Shown here: piece by piece, positions 45,742 to 55,847 of the stretch
How the letters are laid out: every line of letters starts with the position of its first letter
Numbering within the stretch: the stretch's first letter is position 1
From: Chlamydia caviae GPIC
GTDB taxonomy: Bacteria; Chlamydiota; Chlamydiia; Chlamydiales; Chlamydiaceae
DNA length: 64,000 nucleotides
Assembly (NCBI RefSeq): GCF_000007605.1
Contig: NC_003361.3
Span: 124,001-188,000 of the forward strand
Reading direction: 5' to 3'
Made by a program: the position numbers and the translations under genes
The notes under the pieces: generated by a model
What the model was told of the DNA's origin: nothing
What the model saw: the letters and a program-made list of their open reading frames with translations, nothing else
The model's database searches: none

Positions 45742-46490
45742 GGTTCGGGGTAACATACGTGATGCAAAGATAGCGCATAGCTAGGAGCAGTCGGCGGTCC
45801 CTGTCTACGATTTTTCTTTTCTAGGATCTCTTGAACATACTCTGGGGGGTATTTCCCCTTGCTAATATCTAAAAGAGATCCAACAATATTCCTTACCATT
45901 TTATATAAAAACCCGTTGCCCTTACAGACAATGGTTACCGTATCGTCATTATCTATGATGTCGAGTTTGAATAACGTCCTTACTGTAGAGCTGTAATCTC
46001 TCCCATGATTTGCAAAAGAAGCAAAATCATGAGTGCCTAATAGATACGTAGCTCCTTTTTTCATAAGATTTACGTTTAAAAGATGCCGAGGGTAATAGGA
46101 AAAATAACGTTCCCAGGGAAGAGGCTTTTGAGATCTTGTGAGGGAATAATGGTATTCTTTAGCGGTAGCTGTAAAGCGAGAATGAAAGTCATCATCGGTA
46201 AGGATAACATCACGAATAACAATATCGTTGGGTAAAATCGCATTGAGCATTTTCTTTATGCCCCAAGCTTGTGAAAATAGTGGATGATCGGGTTGTGAAA
46301 AATGCGCCACTTGACCAAAGGCATGAACTCCCGAGTCGGTACGTCCTGAAGAGGTTACAACAATACGTTTCCCTACAACTCTCTCAAGGGAGTTTTCTAT
46401 AACTTCTTGAATAGAGAGATCGTTAGGTTGCCTTTGCCAGCCGGCATAGGCAGTTCCTTGATAGGCTAAGAGTAAAACAACTCGTGTCAT
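45684..46490 (-). CDS. truA: tRNA pseudouridine synthase A
   Basis: TruA makes pseudouridine at positions 38-40 in tRNA anticodon arms. The 268-residue protein has [12 protein letters not shown], the catalytic Asp motif [18 protein letters not shown] and [16 protein letters not shown], all family signatures. The 58-base overlap at the C-terminus with the HAD gene encodes [21 protein letters not shown] tail. The start overlaps ispD by 4 bases. Confidence 0.95.
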   Translation of the reverse strand: MTRVVLLLAYQGTAYAGWQRQPNDLSIQEVIENSLERVVGKRIVVTSSGRTDSGVHAFGQVAHFSQPDHPLFSQAWGIKKMLNAILPNDIVIRDVILTDDDFHSRFTATAKEYHYSLTRSQKPLPWERYFSYYPRHLLNVNLMKKGATYLLGTHDFASFANHGRDYSSTVRTLFKLDIIDNDDTVTIVCKGNGFLYKMVRNIVGSLLDISKGKYPPEYVQEILEKKNRRQGPPTAPSYALSLHHVCYPEPYNWFCIPQCPINSLKEEK

Positions 46491-47125
46491 AGCAAGGCAT
46501 GAGCAATGGTTAAATCTTCGGGATAAGTAATTTTTATTTGGGGATGTTTACTGGAGACTAAAGATACAGGAATGTCTAATAGCTCTGCAGCTTGTGTATC
46601 ATCAACCAGGGTGATTCCCTCCCTACTAGCAAACTCAAGACCTGCAGAGAGTATCTCGGTCTTTACACATTGAGGTGTATGAACAATAGAAAGAGCATCA
46701 CGATCTAAAGTTTTTACAGGATGACGTTGTTTGATCGTATAGGGAACGTTAGATACTAATGTTGCAGCTCCTGTTTGTTGCGCTACAGCAATAAGCTCAG
46801 TAACTTCGTCAGGATAGATAAAAGGACGTACGCCGTCATGAATCAATACCCAGGGGTTGCTCACGTGTTGTAGCCCTGAAAAAACAGAATCTTGACGACG
46901 TTTCCCAGACTCTGCAAATTTTACAGGAAAGCCTTCAAAAATATGGCGATAGCTTACATCACAAACAACAATAACTTCAGTGATTTCAGGAATATGGAGA
47001 GCGGTTTTTAACGCGTGTAGGATAAGGGGTTCCCCTTGAAAAGGTAGATATTGTTTAGGTTGATTTGCTCCGAAGCGTTCTCCTTTACCTCCACTAAGTA
47101 AAATCAAAGAACATTTAGGATCCAT
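46487..47125 (-). CDS. ispD: 2-C-methyl-D-erythritol 4-phosphate cytidylyltransferase
   Basis: IspD activates MEP with CTP in non-mevalonate isoprenoid synthesis, feeding uppS in this window. The 212-residue protein has the nucleotide-binding [25 protein letters not shown] start, [15 protein letters not shown] and VDDTQAAEL. The ATG at 47125 ([10 protein letters not shown]) matches family N-termini; a longer frame from 47188 would intrude 74 bases into lpxG. It overlaps truA by 4 and lpxG by 11 bases. Confidence 0.93.
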   Translation of the reverse strand: MDPKCSLILLSGGKGERFGANQPKQYLPFQGEPLILHALKTALHIPEITEVIVVCDVSYRHIFEGFPVKFAESGKRRQDSVFSGLQHVSNPWVLIHDGVRPFIYPDEVTELIAVAQQTGAATLVSNVPYTIKQRHPVKTLDRDALSIVHTPQCVKTEILSAGLEFASREGITLVDDTQAAELLDIPVSLVSSKHPQIKITYPEDLTIAHALL

Positions 47126-48089
47126 ATACACACCGTACGCAACAAATTTCTGGAGGGGAACAGAAGCGTAATCTTTTAAATCCTCCAAGACCGCGATTTA
47201 CATATAATTGCCTTTTCCCTTCTTCAAAGAGGAAATGACCTCGCGCTAAATCTGGATTTTCTAATCCAGAGATTTTGTTCATAATCTTATTGGCAAACTT
47301 CGGCCAAGGGATAGAAATTTGAGGTCCATGTGTATGGCCAGAAAATATAATATCTCCAGGATAAGGCTCTAGTTGACGCACAGTATCAGGATTATGAGAA
47401 AGGATAATACCAGGCAAAGAAGGATTATAATTAATAAACGCTTTTTCGGGATTAAATTGTTTAGCAAAAAGATCTCCCAAACCAACAATATTGATTACAT
47501 CGGGAATAAGGTGACTTTCATTATGCAATAGGCGGATAGGGGTATTTTTTAATAATTGTAAAAGTTCTTTATTAGGTTCTTGTTTTTCAAGACCCTCAGC
47601 GTATGTATAATCTCGAGAGCCAAATAGTCCTTGGGTTATCGAAACAAAAGCCCGCTTTAATGGCTGGCTGCTTTTCAAGGAAATAATATCAATCTTTCCC
47701 TGACTATTGCGGGAAATATAAGATTGGTAATCATGATTCCCAAGAATAGCAAATGTCCCTAAAGGAGCATGCAAAGTATTTAAAAAAGCTTCTAGTCGCG
47801 AACGCTCTTCTATTTGTGCTCGGCAAAGGAAATCCCCAGAAAATAGAAGAATATCCGGAGCGAGCTTCGCTATCTTTAAAGAAACTTTTTTAAGGAATTT
47901 TTTAGGAACAAATTTATGAAAGTGTAGGTCAGAGATTTGAACAATGCGCAACCCATGCAAGTGGGCGTGTTTTTTAGGCAGCTTCCATGTTAACAAAGAT
48001 GTTTGTAACCAGTTTGGCTCTATAAAATTTGCCCATGAAAAGGCAACGAGAGGAGCTGCAGCAGCTAAGGATAAAGAGGTTAGGACCAC
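47115..48089 (-). CDS. lpxG: UDP-2,3-diacylglucosamine pyrophosphatase LpxG (YaeI-like phosphoesterase)
   Basis: A 324-residue membrane-associated calcineurin-like phosphoesterase. Hydrophobic N-terminus (1-19), then metal motifs [32 protein letters not shown] and FSGHTHGPQ. YaeI-family proteins in chlamydiae were shown to be LpxG, which replaces LpxH in lipid A synthesis (known for CT461). Starts at GTG; the true N-terminus is somewhat uncertain since no ATG is in frame. A hairpin CCTCGTCC/GGACGAGG (48113-48132) lies just before it. Confidence 0.85.
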   Translation of the reverse strand: MVLTSLSLAAAAPLVAFSWANFIEPNWLQTSLLTWKLPKKHAHLHGLRIVQISDLHFHKFVPKKFLKKVSLKIAKLAPDILLFSGDFLCRAQIEERSRLEAFLNTLHAPLGTFAILGNHDYQSYISRNSQGKIDIISLKSSQPLKRAFVSITQGLFGSRDYTYAEGLEKQEPNKELLQLLKNTPIRLLHNESHLIPDVINIVGLGDLFAKQFNPEKAFINYNPSLPGIILSHNPDTVRQLEPYPGDIIFSGHTHGPQISIPWPKFANKIMNKISGLENPDLARGHFLFEEGKRQLYVNRGLGGFKRLRFCSPPEICCVRCVYGS

Positions 48090-48160
48090 AATAACACTAT
48101 AAACACATTTTTTCCTCGTCCTATAGGACGAGGATCCTGAAAAAGAGCCAACTCTTAATT

Positions 48161-48424
48161 TTATTTTACGATATGAGCGGAAAGGGCTTTCGTCATTTGA
48201 AACATATCGATTGGATTTTTAGAACCAAAGACTTTAGCTAGGGCGTCATCGGGAAGGATATTTCTTTTATTCTTAGGGTCTTGAAGGTTATTTTTTTTAA
48301 TGTGCTCCCATACTTTTTTGACAATTTCAGTGCGGGGCATTGGTCCCTCGCCAACGATAGCTGCTAAATCGGGGGTAATATTGACGGGGTTCATAAAAGC
48401 AGAGTTTTTGTTTTTTTGACTCAT
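48161..48424 (-). CDS. SWIB/MDM2-domain protein
   Basis: An 87-residue protein that is essentially one SWIB domain ([34 protein letters not shown], then [13 protein letters not shown]), a fold normally found in eukaryotic chromatin complexes and in some bacteria. Strong Shine-Dalgarno AGGAGTAACC before the ATG. Chlamydiae also carry a DNA topoisomerase with a SWIB domain; this small free-standing form may act in nucleoid condensation, but this is inference. Confidence 0.9.
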   Translation of the reverse strand: MSQKNKNSAFMNPVNITPDLAAIVGEGPMPRTEIVKKVWEHIKKNNLQDPKNKRNILPDDALAKVFGSKNPIDMFQMTKALSAHIVK

Positions 48425-48626
48425 TGGTTACTCCTAGTAAAGGTGGTATGAAGAGACGGAGCTCTTCATCGCAACTTTTTTATCTTTCAAGAAGGTTTCT
48501 CGTCAAAACAAAAAAACAGAACTCGCTCCTCAATCACTCTTTATTAGTGTTTTAAGTGGCAATCTGGAGAGGGTTTGGGTGAAGGAAAGAGCTCGTCTCT
48601 AGATGGCATTGGAGGAGCAGGACACG

Positions 48627-48656
48627 TTGACTTTATTGTTTTTGCTTTTCTAGAAT
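48627..48656 (+). promoter_or_regulatory. Candidate sigma66 promoter for prfB
   Basis: TTGACT at 48627-48632 and TAGAAT at 48651-48656 with 18 bases between; both 5/6 to consensus. The -10 ends about 30 bases before the prfB ATG. Confidence 0.6.
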
Positions 48657-48686
48657 CCTAATAGTAAGTCTTTTTAAGAGTCCTAT

Positions 48687-49794
48687 ATGCACGAAAGTTT
48701 AGATAAACGGTTAGAATGCTTAGTAGCTGGCTTGGCTTTAGCCGGGAGGTCTCTTTGACCTTGAAGGTAAGAGACAAGAGTTGACTGAATTAGAAGATCA
48801 GACCTTGAAAGAGGACTTCTGGCAAGACGTTGCTCATGCTGGAAAAGTTTCTGAACGCGTCGCATCATTAAAACGACAAATTTCTGATTATGAAGAATTC
48901 AAAAGTAAGGTAGATAACCTGACTTTTTTCTTAAATGATAGTGAAGCTTCTTCAGATCCCGAACTTCGTGAAGATTTAGAAAAAGAATTTTCTGTTTGTG
49001 AAACTATCCTTGCCGAATGGGAAACGCAACGCTTACTTTCTGGCGAGGTGGATAAAAATCCCTGCTTTTTAACGATCAATGCTGGTGCGGGGGGGACCGA
49101 GTCTTGTGATTGGGTGGAAATGCTTTTCAGGATGTATTCTCGCTGGGCATCCCACCATCAATGGAAAGCCGAGGTTATAGATCGTCAAGAAGGGGATGTC
49201 GCAGGGATTAAGCATATTACCGTAAAGTTTTCAGGAGAGTATGCTTATGGTTATGCTAAAGCAGAGCGTGGTGTGCATAGACTTGTGCGCATTTCCCCTT
49301 TCGATAGTAATGCGAAACGTCATACAAGCTTTGCTTCCGTGGATGTCTATCCTGAAATTGATGATGAGATAGAAATTGATATCCGCCCAAATGATTTGCG
49401 TATTGATACGTACCGATCTTCAGGAGCTGGAGGACAGCACGTCAATGTTACCGATTCTGCTGTGAGAATTACCCATATTCCCACAGGAATTATTGTTTCT
49501 TGCCAAAGTGAGCGCAGCCAAATCCAGAATCGTGAAAGCTGCATGAAAATGTTGCGCGCAAGAATGTATCAGCAGGTTCTTCAGGAACGGTTAGAAAAGC
49601 AACTTCTTGATAGAAAAAATAAAAAAGAAATTGCTTGGGGTTCACAAATTCGTAATTATGTTTTTCAGCCTTATACTTTGGTCAAAGATATGCGTACGGG
49701 GCATGAGACTGGCAATGTGCAGGCTATGATGGACGGAGAATTGCTAGATGATTTCGTCAAAGCGTATTTAGCAGAGTATGGAGAAGCCTCATGA
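48687..49794 (+). CDS. prfB: Peptide chain release factor 2, made by programmed +1 frameshift
   Basis: RF2 ends translation at UGA and UAA. The gene starts at the ATG at 48687; 23 codons later (CTT at 48753-48755) an in-frame TGA follows at 48756. Reading shifts +1 to GAC at 48757 and continues to 49794, for 368 residues. The shift site CTT-TGA-C and the upstream GGGAGG, which acts as an internal Shine-Dalgarno, are the hallmarks of autoregulated prfB. The protein has the stop-codon-reading SPF motif ([12 protein letters not shown]) and the catalytic GGQ ([10 protein letters not shown]). Overlaps the GNAT gene by 4. Confidence 0.95.
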
Positions 49795-50303
49795 CAGAGA
49801 ATAGAGATACAGGAGTCCCTGGATTAGAAATACGTTACACGCTGCCTAGTGATGCTGTGTATATGCAGCAATGGTTAAATGATCCTAAGATCCTTCGAGG
49901 GTTTCCGTTAAAGACTGAAGCAGAAATTCGTGACAGCGTAAATTTTTGGGTAGGATTTTATCGGTACCATAGTAGTTTAACAGCTGTATATGAAGGGGAA
50001 GTCGCTGGAGTGGCTACTCTTATTTTAAATCCCTATATTAAGGTGTCCCACCATTCGTTAATTTCGATTATTGTTGGTGAGCCTTACCGAAATAAGGGGA
50101 TTGGAACAGCATTATTAAATAATTTGTGCCATTTGGCTAAAAGTCGTTTTCATTTAGAGATCCTCTATTTAGAAGTCTATGAGGAAAATCCTGCTATAGA
50201 GTTATATAAACGTTTTGGTTTTATTGAAGTGGGAAGACAACGGCGTTTTTATAAAGATGAGATAGGGTATCTTGCCAAAATTACTATGGAAAAAGATCTT
50301 TAG
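49791..50303 (+). CDS. GNAT-family N-acetyltransferase
   Basis: A 170-residue acetyltransferase. The acetyl-CoA-binding motif A is visible ([21 protein letters not shown]), with the later [24 protein letters not shown] motif B. Similar to YhhY/RimI-type N-acetyltransferases. Substrate unknown; an amino group of a protein or small molecule is likely. ATGA overlap with prfB suggests the two are translated together, which may hint at a ribosome or release-factor related target (inference). Confidence 0.82.
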   Translation: MTENRDTGVPGLEIRYTLPSDAVYMQQWLNDPKILRGFPLKTEAEIRDSVNFWVGFYRYHSSLTAVYEGEVAGVATLILNPYIKVSHHSLISIIVGEPYRNKGIGTALLNNLCHLAKSRFHLEILYLEVYEENPAIELYKRFGFIEVGRQRRFYKDEIGYLAKITMEKDL

Positions 50304-50343
50304 ATGCTCGTGCTAAAATCTATTTTATAAGTCCTAGTGTTGT

Positions 50344-50898
50344 ATGGCATTTCAGAAAATCCGTAAAATCCTTAAAAAATTTTCTCGAACACTTCTCGTC
50401 ACTAAGTCTTCTTCTATGAATCTATCAGGGATCTATAGTCCTACGCGCATAAGATCTTCTATTCCTGTCGATTATACTTCTGGAAAAGTGTATGATCTAG
50501 AGAAGATATATCAAGATCTCAATTTGAGATTGTTTGATGGTTCTTTGAATTTAAAAATCGGATGGTTTGGTCGGGAACGCTCGGGGAAAGCACGCCGCGT
50601 TGTTTTAGGGTCTTACCATGAAGAAGAACAACTCATACGCATACACCGTTCATTAGATCGTGAAGATATTCCGTTATTTTTTATGGAGTATATTATTTAT
50701 CATGAAATGGTTCATAGCATAGTTCCTCGTGAATATTCTTCATCAGGAAGAACGATTTTTCATGGGAAAAAATTTAAAGAATGCGAGAAACGTTTTCCGC
50801 TATATGAAAGTGCTGTAGCTTGGGAAAAGGCAAATATTTACGTATTGTTGCAAGGATATAAAACAAGATTGGGTAGGAAACATGGCAGGACACAGTAA
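50344..50898 (+). CDS. SprT-like zinc metalloprotein
   Basis: A 184-residue protein with an HExxH zinc motif ([11 protein letters not shown] about residue 120) and a basic N-terminus ([11 protein letters not shown]). The layout ([23 protein letters not shown], then the HExxH, then [13 protein letters not shown]) matches SprT-like domains, some of which cut DNA-protein crosslinks in eukaryotes (SPRTN). The C-terminal Zn ribbon of full SprT is not seen. Overlaps yebC by 17 bases, so they are co-expressed. Role here unproven. Confidence 0.75.
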
Positions 50899-51598
50899 GT
50901 GGGCGAATACAAAATACCGCAAAGAACGCGCAGACCATAAAAGGGGAAAGATCTTTTCTCGAACGATTAAAGAATTAATGGCTGCTGTGAAGATGGGAGG
51001 TCCTGATCCTAAAACAAATGCACGTTTACGCGTAGTCATACAAAAAGCTAAAGATCAAAATATTCCTAATGAAAATATCGAAAGGAATCTGAAAAAAGCG
51101 ACCTCAGCAGATCAGAAAAATTTCGAAGATGTTACCTATGAGCTTTATGGTTTTGGGGGAGTCGGGATCATTGTCGAAGCAATGACGGATAATAAAAATC
51201 GTACCGCCTCTGATATGCGCATTGCTGTGAATAAACGCGGAGGGTCTCTCGTAGAGCCAGGTAGTGTTCTGTATAACTTCGCTCGTAAGGGAGCTTGCTA
51301 TATTTCTAAGAGCTCTATAGATGAAGCGACTCTATTATCACATGTCATTGATGTGGGAGCTGAAGATCTTGATAATGATGATGAAGAGAATTTCATCGTA
51401 CTTTGTGATCCCGTAGAGCTAGCTTCTGTGAAGGAAAAGTTAGTTGCCTTAGGCGTGACGTGTTCTGAAGAAAAGCTTATCTATGTCCCTTTACGTCTCG
51501 TAGATTGTGATGAAAAAGACGGAGAGGCAAATCTTGCTTTAATCGAATGGCTAGAGCAAATCGATGATGTCGATGAGGTATATCACAATATGGCTTAA
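50882..51598 (+). CDS. yebC: YebC/TACO1-family protein
   Basis: A 238-residue member of the YebC/TACO1 family, which in recent work helps ribosomes pass polyproline stretches; earlier papers called it a transcription regulator. It begins [29 protein letters not shown] and has the family blocks [35 protein letters not shown] and [13 protein letters not shown]. Normal length. Polyproline-rich TarP is encoded just downstream on the other strand, a coincidence I do not over-read. Confidence 0.95.
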
Positions 51599-51626
51599 GG
51601 CTTTTCTATACTTAGAAAAGCCTTAA
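51595..51626. terminator. Bidirectional terminator between yebC and tarP
   Basis: A perfect 13-bp stem TTAAGGCTTTTCT/AGAAAAGCCTTAA (51595-51607/51614-51626) with loop ATACTT. It contains the yebC stop codon, and both arms are bounded by T or A runs, so it can serve both the plus and the minus gene. Confidence 0.75.
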
Positions 51627-51635
51627 GAGTTTTGC

Positions 51636-54278
51636 TTAGGAGTGTCTTTGAGGTGGAGAAGGAGGAGACCCCGTCACCTTAGATAAGGTTTTTGACAGCA
51701 TTGTTGTTGTATTTCTTGCAGCTTCAAGTAACTGTTTACCTTGTGTGGATTCTGTATCTGCACTATCCAAGGCTTCTTGCAATCTTGCGCCTTTTTCAAA
51801 TAGTGCGATTTTATTAGCAACGCTGCTTAATGTTGCTGTTACATTGGCTGCTGCTCCAGGAATTCCTGAAGGAGACCCTCCCGTTGTAGGAGTCGCTGTT
51901 CCTCTAGTTCCTGCTACAGATGTAGAGGTTGCTGTCTCTTGCCGAGGAGCTGGCGAGCTTACCGTAGTGCTTGTCGTAGAAGGTGTCGCAGCTTGTAATA
52001 AATTCGATAAGCTATCAGCTACACCTTTAGCAGCTCCATGAAGGTCAGGGGAACCTCCAGGAGTCGTTGTTTCTGCCGTCTGTGCTTTAGGAAGATCGGA
52101 GACAGTCGCAGATTGTTGAGGTGCAGAACTGCTAGTAACTACTGAAGCAGGTAAAGGTGCAACGATACCGCCTGATCCCGTGCGCTCTTGGAAAGCTTTG
52201 ATGAGACTTCCTACGTTTGTCCCTGGGGCACCAACAAGGTTCCCTTGTTGATCAAACGCGTCGTCAAGGTGGGAGCGTAACTGTGGTAAAAGATGCTCCA
52301 ATCCTTCTGCGCCCTCACCACCTGCAGCACTCATTAAATTGCTGGCTCGTGATTCAGAAGAGGTTCTTGCATTTCCTCCGACGATATTGCCGTCCCCATC
52401 AAGGTTAACTTTTTTTGCAACGAATACTCCTTCAGGTTGGGTAGGCTTCGGTGTGTTCCCTGATTCAACAGCTTGAATTACATCGCCGAGATTCTGATTT
52501 ACAGGAATAGGCTCTCCTTCATTGCTTTCAGGATAAACAACATCTAAATGTTCTCGGACACGGTTTAAGATATTTCCTAGTTCACCGCCATCATCGTCAT
52601 TACTTCTTTGTACTCCACGTCCACCATCACCTTGATCATTCTTTAACAATACTGTAGGCTTATAAGTCCCATTTTCTGATGTTCTGACAACGGTGCCTAA
52701 ATCTTGGTTTCCTTCATGATGTACGCCATTTTGATCATAGACAGTATCTAAATGCTCGCGGACGTTGTTCAATATTTGTTGTAAATTAGCAGCCGGCATT
52801 CCTGTGATATTGACGCCCCCTTTAGCTGGAGGAGGTGGCCCAGGAGGTAGTGGGGCTGGGGCTAAGTTGTCTACTTCTTCCCCACCACTTTCGTAATGTA
52901 AAGTATCTTCGTATTGTGTGCTGGTACTTTGTGTTTCTACATCATCAATATCTGTTTCTGTACTTTCATCTTGAGTGGAGAGGCCGTCAATTTCATCAAA
53001 GCCTGCGGTACTATCAACTTCGGACATATCGGGTGTAGGGGAGGTAGTGACAGTAGTCGTCGTTGTCCCTCCAGTAACATTGACGTTAGTGCTAATACCA
53101 CCTAAGTTAACATTGATAACAGGTGGAGTGTAAGGACCGGGTTGTGGTTGAGCAGGAGCCGCTGTTTCTCTTGAGAATGCTGTTGCGTCTGGTTTAGCAA
53201 CATTATTCCAATTAATTCCTTTCAAACCACCGACATCACCCCAGATAGGTCCTGAATCACATTTGGTTCCGCGACGCCATACCGAAGGGGTATAGCCGCT
53301 GCTAGATTCTTTAGAGTTCCATGGACCATAGAGCACAGTAGTTTTAAACTTCATGCTCATAAGTAGGTGATCGTAATGTCCTGTCTCTCCAGTCTGTCCT
53401 GCGACGCGTGGTTGAATATTATTGGACCAGTCAGCTTGCATAGATTCATAGCCTACGCAGAATTTCGCAATGCACATTTCTAAATCTTTAACATCAGTGA
53501 TAGGCTCTTTTGTTTTTCCGTTAGTTACAGCTATGGACTCTGCTGTGCTCCAATCACCATTTCTTACGAAAATAAAGCTTCCCCTAGCCTCATCCATAAA
53601 AACAATATGACCGGCCTTAGTCTGTAATTTTGCTTGTACAGAGGGGGTGGATAGGAATTTGATAATCGAAGCTTTATCTGTGGGATCATATTTAGGAAGG
53701 GCCATACTGGGTAGGCCACCAGGACCCTCAGCTCTTTCAGCACCATCGGCAGCTTCTGAACCTCGTAGACCTGCAAGATCTCCTAAATCTACATCACCAG
53801 AAGCTTCTTGAGTGCCTCCAGCTTCACCTGTAGCCCCAGCATCTTGAGTTTCTCCCGTAGCCCCAGCATCTTGAGTTTCTCCCGTAGCCCCAGTATCTTG
53901 AGTTGAAGATGTCGTTGAAGTGTCGGAAATGCTGCTGTCGCTACTCGATGTGCTGTCAGTTCTTGCTCTTCCTGTTCCAAGAATATGAGTTCCTAATAGA
54001 CTGGCTGCTGTAGCTGTTGATGCGCTGCCGCCTGTAGTCGGCGCTGTTGTAGATACATCTCTTTGCGTTGTAAAAATCACGGCTCCCGAATCAGATTCTG
54101 CCTGAGCTACCGCTTGCTCTGCTGTTGTGTTAACAGTTTGCGCGGTTGTTTCTAAAGCTCCAGTCCCTGTAGTAGATACAACGTGACCCCCAAAGGATGT
54201 AGATGTCGTTACTACAGGAGTTGATGTCGTCGTAGTCGTAACATTCGTTGTAGATGGATTATTAATAGGACTAGTCAT
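51636..54278 (-). CDS. tarP: Translocated actin-recruiting phosphoprotein TarP
   Basis: An 880-residue type III effector injected at entry. Layout: low-complexity Thr/Ser N-terminus (1-125), three 9-residue TQDAGATGE repeats (126-152), a globular Cys-poor region (about 190-370), an acidic Thr-rich part, a Pro-rich block (475-487) that aids oligomerisation, three repeated actin-binding-like segments (about 499-535, 566-606, 659-697; each LxxILxxxREHLDxVY/DDAF then NxGxxIxA), and a Ser/Thr-rich C-terminus with helices suiting vinculin-binding sites (750-765, 806-870). The long tyrosine-phosphorylated repeats of C. trachomatis are absent. Domain functions are from TarP literature; assignment here is by pattern. 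Confidence 0.93.
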   Translation of the reverse strand: MTSPINNPSTTNVTTTTTSTPVVTTSTSFGGHVVSTTGTGALETTAQTVNTTAEQAVAQAESDSGAVIFTTQRDVSTTAPTTGGSASTATAASLLGTHILGTGRARTDSTSSSDSSISDTSTTSSTQDTGATGETQDAGATGETQDAGATGEAGGTQEASGDVDLGDLAGLRGSEAADGAERAEGPGGLPSMALPKYDPTDKASIIKFLSTPSVQAKLQTKAGHIVFMDEARGSFIFVRNGDWSTAESIAVTNGKTKEPITDVKDLEMCIAKFCVGYESMQADWSNNIQPRVAGQTGETGHYDHLLMSMKFKTTVLYGPWNSKESSSGYTPSVWRRGTKCDSGPIWGDVGGLKGINWNNVAKPDATAFSRETAAPAQPQPGPYTPPVINVNLGGISTNVNVTGGTTTTTVTTSPTPDMSEVDSTAGFDEIDGLSTQDESTETDIDDVETQSTSTQYEDTLHYESGGEEVDNLAPAPLPPGPPPPAKGGVNITGMPAANLQQILNNVREHLDTVYDQNGVHHEGNQDLGTVVRTSENGTYKPTVLLKNDQGDGGRGVQRSNDDDGGELGNILNRVREHLDVVYPESNEGEPIPVNQNLGDVIQAVESGNTPKPTQPEGVFVAKKVNLDGDGNIVGGNARTSSESRASNLMSAAGGEGAEGLEHLLPQLRSHLDDAFDQQGNLVGAPGTNVGSLIKAFQERTGSGGIVAPLPASVVTSSSAPQQSATVSDLPKAQTAETTTPGGSPDLHGAAKGVADSLSNLLQAATPSTTSTTVSSPAPRQETATSTSVAGTRGTATPTTGGSPSGIPGAAANVTATLSSVANKIALFEKGARLQEALDSADTESTQGKQLLEAARNTTTMLSKTLSKVTGSPPSPPQRHS
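53823..53903 (-). repeat. Three tandem 27-base repeats inside tarP
   Basis: Three direct copies, near-identical, encoding TQDTGATGE, TQDAGATGE and TQDAGATGE. In-frame, so copy-number changes would keep the gene open. Likely a site of slippage variation between strains. Confidence 0.85.
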
Positions 54279-54510
54279 GATTTAACAACTAAATAAAAAA
54301 CTCTAATTTAATTAGATTGTAAAACAAACTATTTATTAATATCTCGAGTTTTTGTTCAGTTAATAAACTAACCGCTGTTTTAATAGCTTTTAATTATTGT
54401 GAATAAAAGACATTTGTTTCTAAAAAAATGAAAAGTTTGCATGGAAAATAACGTTAGGGAAAGTTAACGTTTCTTTAGGATGATTAGAAAAAGGTGACTA
54501 GGAGCTAAGA

Positions 54511-55845
54511 ATGGCAGCAGCAGAAGTTTTTGGTGGTTGTGTGTTACAAGGTTCAGTACGTGTATCTGGAGCTAAAAACTCTACAACTAAGTTACTTGTT
54601 GCTTCGCTATTGTCTGATCGCAAATGTATTTTGCGTAATGTTCCTGACATTGGTGATGTACGTTTGACAGTTGAGTTATGTGAATCTTTAGGTTCAATCG
54701 TTCATTGGGATAAGCAGGCGGAAGTCATAGAAATTCATACACCTGAGATTCGTATGACTGAGGTGTTGGCACAATTTTCTCGGGTAAATCGTATTCCGAT
54801 TTTATTGTTAGGAGCTTTACTTGCGCGTTGTCCTGAAGGTGTTGTTGTTCCCTGTGTTGGGGGAGATGCTATTGGAGAGAGAACTCTGAATTTTCATTTT
54901 GAGGGTTTAGAGCAGCTTGGAGCACAAGTGGCTTGCGATGGGCAAGGATATCAAGCGGCTGCTCCTAAAGGTCTTGTAGGGGCTTATATCACTCTTCCTT
55001 ATCCTTCTGTAGGAGCTACAGAGAATTTAATCTTAGCGTCTGTACGTGCGCGGGGAAGAACGATCATTAAGAATGCTGCTTTAGAAGTGGAAATCCTTGA
55101 TCTTATTTTGTTTTTACAAAAAGCCGGCGTAGAGATCACTACAGATAATGATAGAACTATAGAAATTTTCGGATGTGATGATTTCTATGAGGTAGATCAT
55201 TGGGTAATTCCTGATAAGATAGAAGCGGCTTCATTTGGTATGGCGGCGGTACTTACCGGCGGGCGTGTTTTTGTAGAAAATGCTGAGCAGGATCTGATGA
55301 TTCCTTTCCTGAAGACTTTACGCTCTATAGGAGGAGGATTTTCAGTTACAGAAACTGGAATCGAGTTTTTCTATAATGAGCCTTTAAAAGGAGGCGTTGT
55401 CTTAGAAACAGATGTGCATCCTGGATTCCTTACGGATTGGCAACAACCGTTTTCCGTTCTCCTTTCTCAGGCAGAAGGGTCGTCGGTAATTCATGAAACC
55501 GTTCATGAGAATCGCCTAGGGTATTTGCGAGGGTTACAGCAGATGGGAGCCAGTTGCGAGCTGTTTTATCAATGTTTAAGCTCAAAGGCTTGTCGCTATG
55601 CTACAGGAAATTTCCCTCATAGCGCGGTGATTCATGGCGTGACACCTTTAAGATCCTCACACCTTGTTATTCCTGATTTACGTGCAGGATTTGCCTATAT
55701 CATGGCAGCGCTTATCGCTGAGGGGGGACCGTCGCTAATAGAGAATACTCAGCTATTAGATCGGGGGTATTATAATTGGGTGGAAAAACTCAATTCGCTA
55801 GGGGCAAAGATCCATTTACTATCTTTAGATCCCGTCGCTCCCTAA
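54511..55845 (+). CDS. murA: UDP-N-acetylglucosamine 1-carboxyvinyltransferase (MurA), Asp active site
   Basis: MurA starts peptidoglycan precursor synthesis by adding enolpyruvate to UDP-GlcNAc. The 444-residue protein has SGAKNSTTKLLVASLL, LLGALLARCPEG and the EPSP-synthase-like inside-out barrel. The usual catalytic Cys in GG-C-IG is Asp119 (VGGDAIGERTLNFH), as in C. trachomatis MurA, a change known to make the enzyme insensitive to fosfomycin. RBS AGGAG before the ATG. Divergent from tarP. Confidence 0.95.
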   Translation: MAAAEVFGGCVLQGSVRVSGAKNSTTKLLVASLLSDRKCILRNVPDIGDVRLTVELCESLGSIVHWDKQAEVIEIHTPEIRMTEVLAQFSRVNRIPILLLGALLARCPEGVVVPCVGGDAIGERTLNFHFEGLEQLGAQVACDGQGYQAAAPKGLVGAYITLPYPSVGATENLILASVRARGRTIIKNAALEVEILDLILFLQKAGVEITTDNDRTIEIFGCDDFYEVDHWVIPDKIEAASFGMAAVLTGGRVFVENAEQDLMIPFLKTLRSIGGGFSVTETGIEFFYNEPLKGGVVLETDVHPGFLTDWQQPFSVLLSQAEGSSVIHETVHENRLGYLRGLQQMGASCELFYQCLSSKACRYATGNFPHSAVIHGVTPLRSSHLVIPDLRAGFAYIMAALIAEGGPSLIENTQLLDRGYYNWVEKLNSLGAKIHLLSLDPVAP

Positions 55846-55847
55846 TG

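Noticed and set aside
48113..48132. Hairpin CCTCGTCC/GGACGAGG as SWIB terminator
   Set aside because: On the minus strand it is followed by A's rather than T's, so it does not look like an intrinsic terminator; it may be a leader structure of lpxG.
48687..48758. Sequencing error or pseudogene in prfB (early TGA)
   Set aside because: The stop sits at the conserved programmed-frameshift position with slippery CTT and upstream Shine-Dalgarno-like GGGAGG.
51745..52041. 98-codon frame antisense to tarP
   Set aside because: Arises from the Thr/Ala-rich low-complexity DNA; no start signal or domain.
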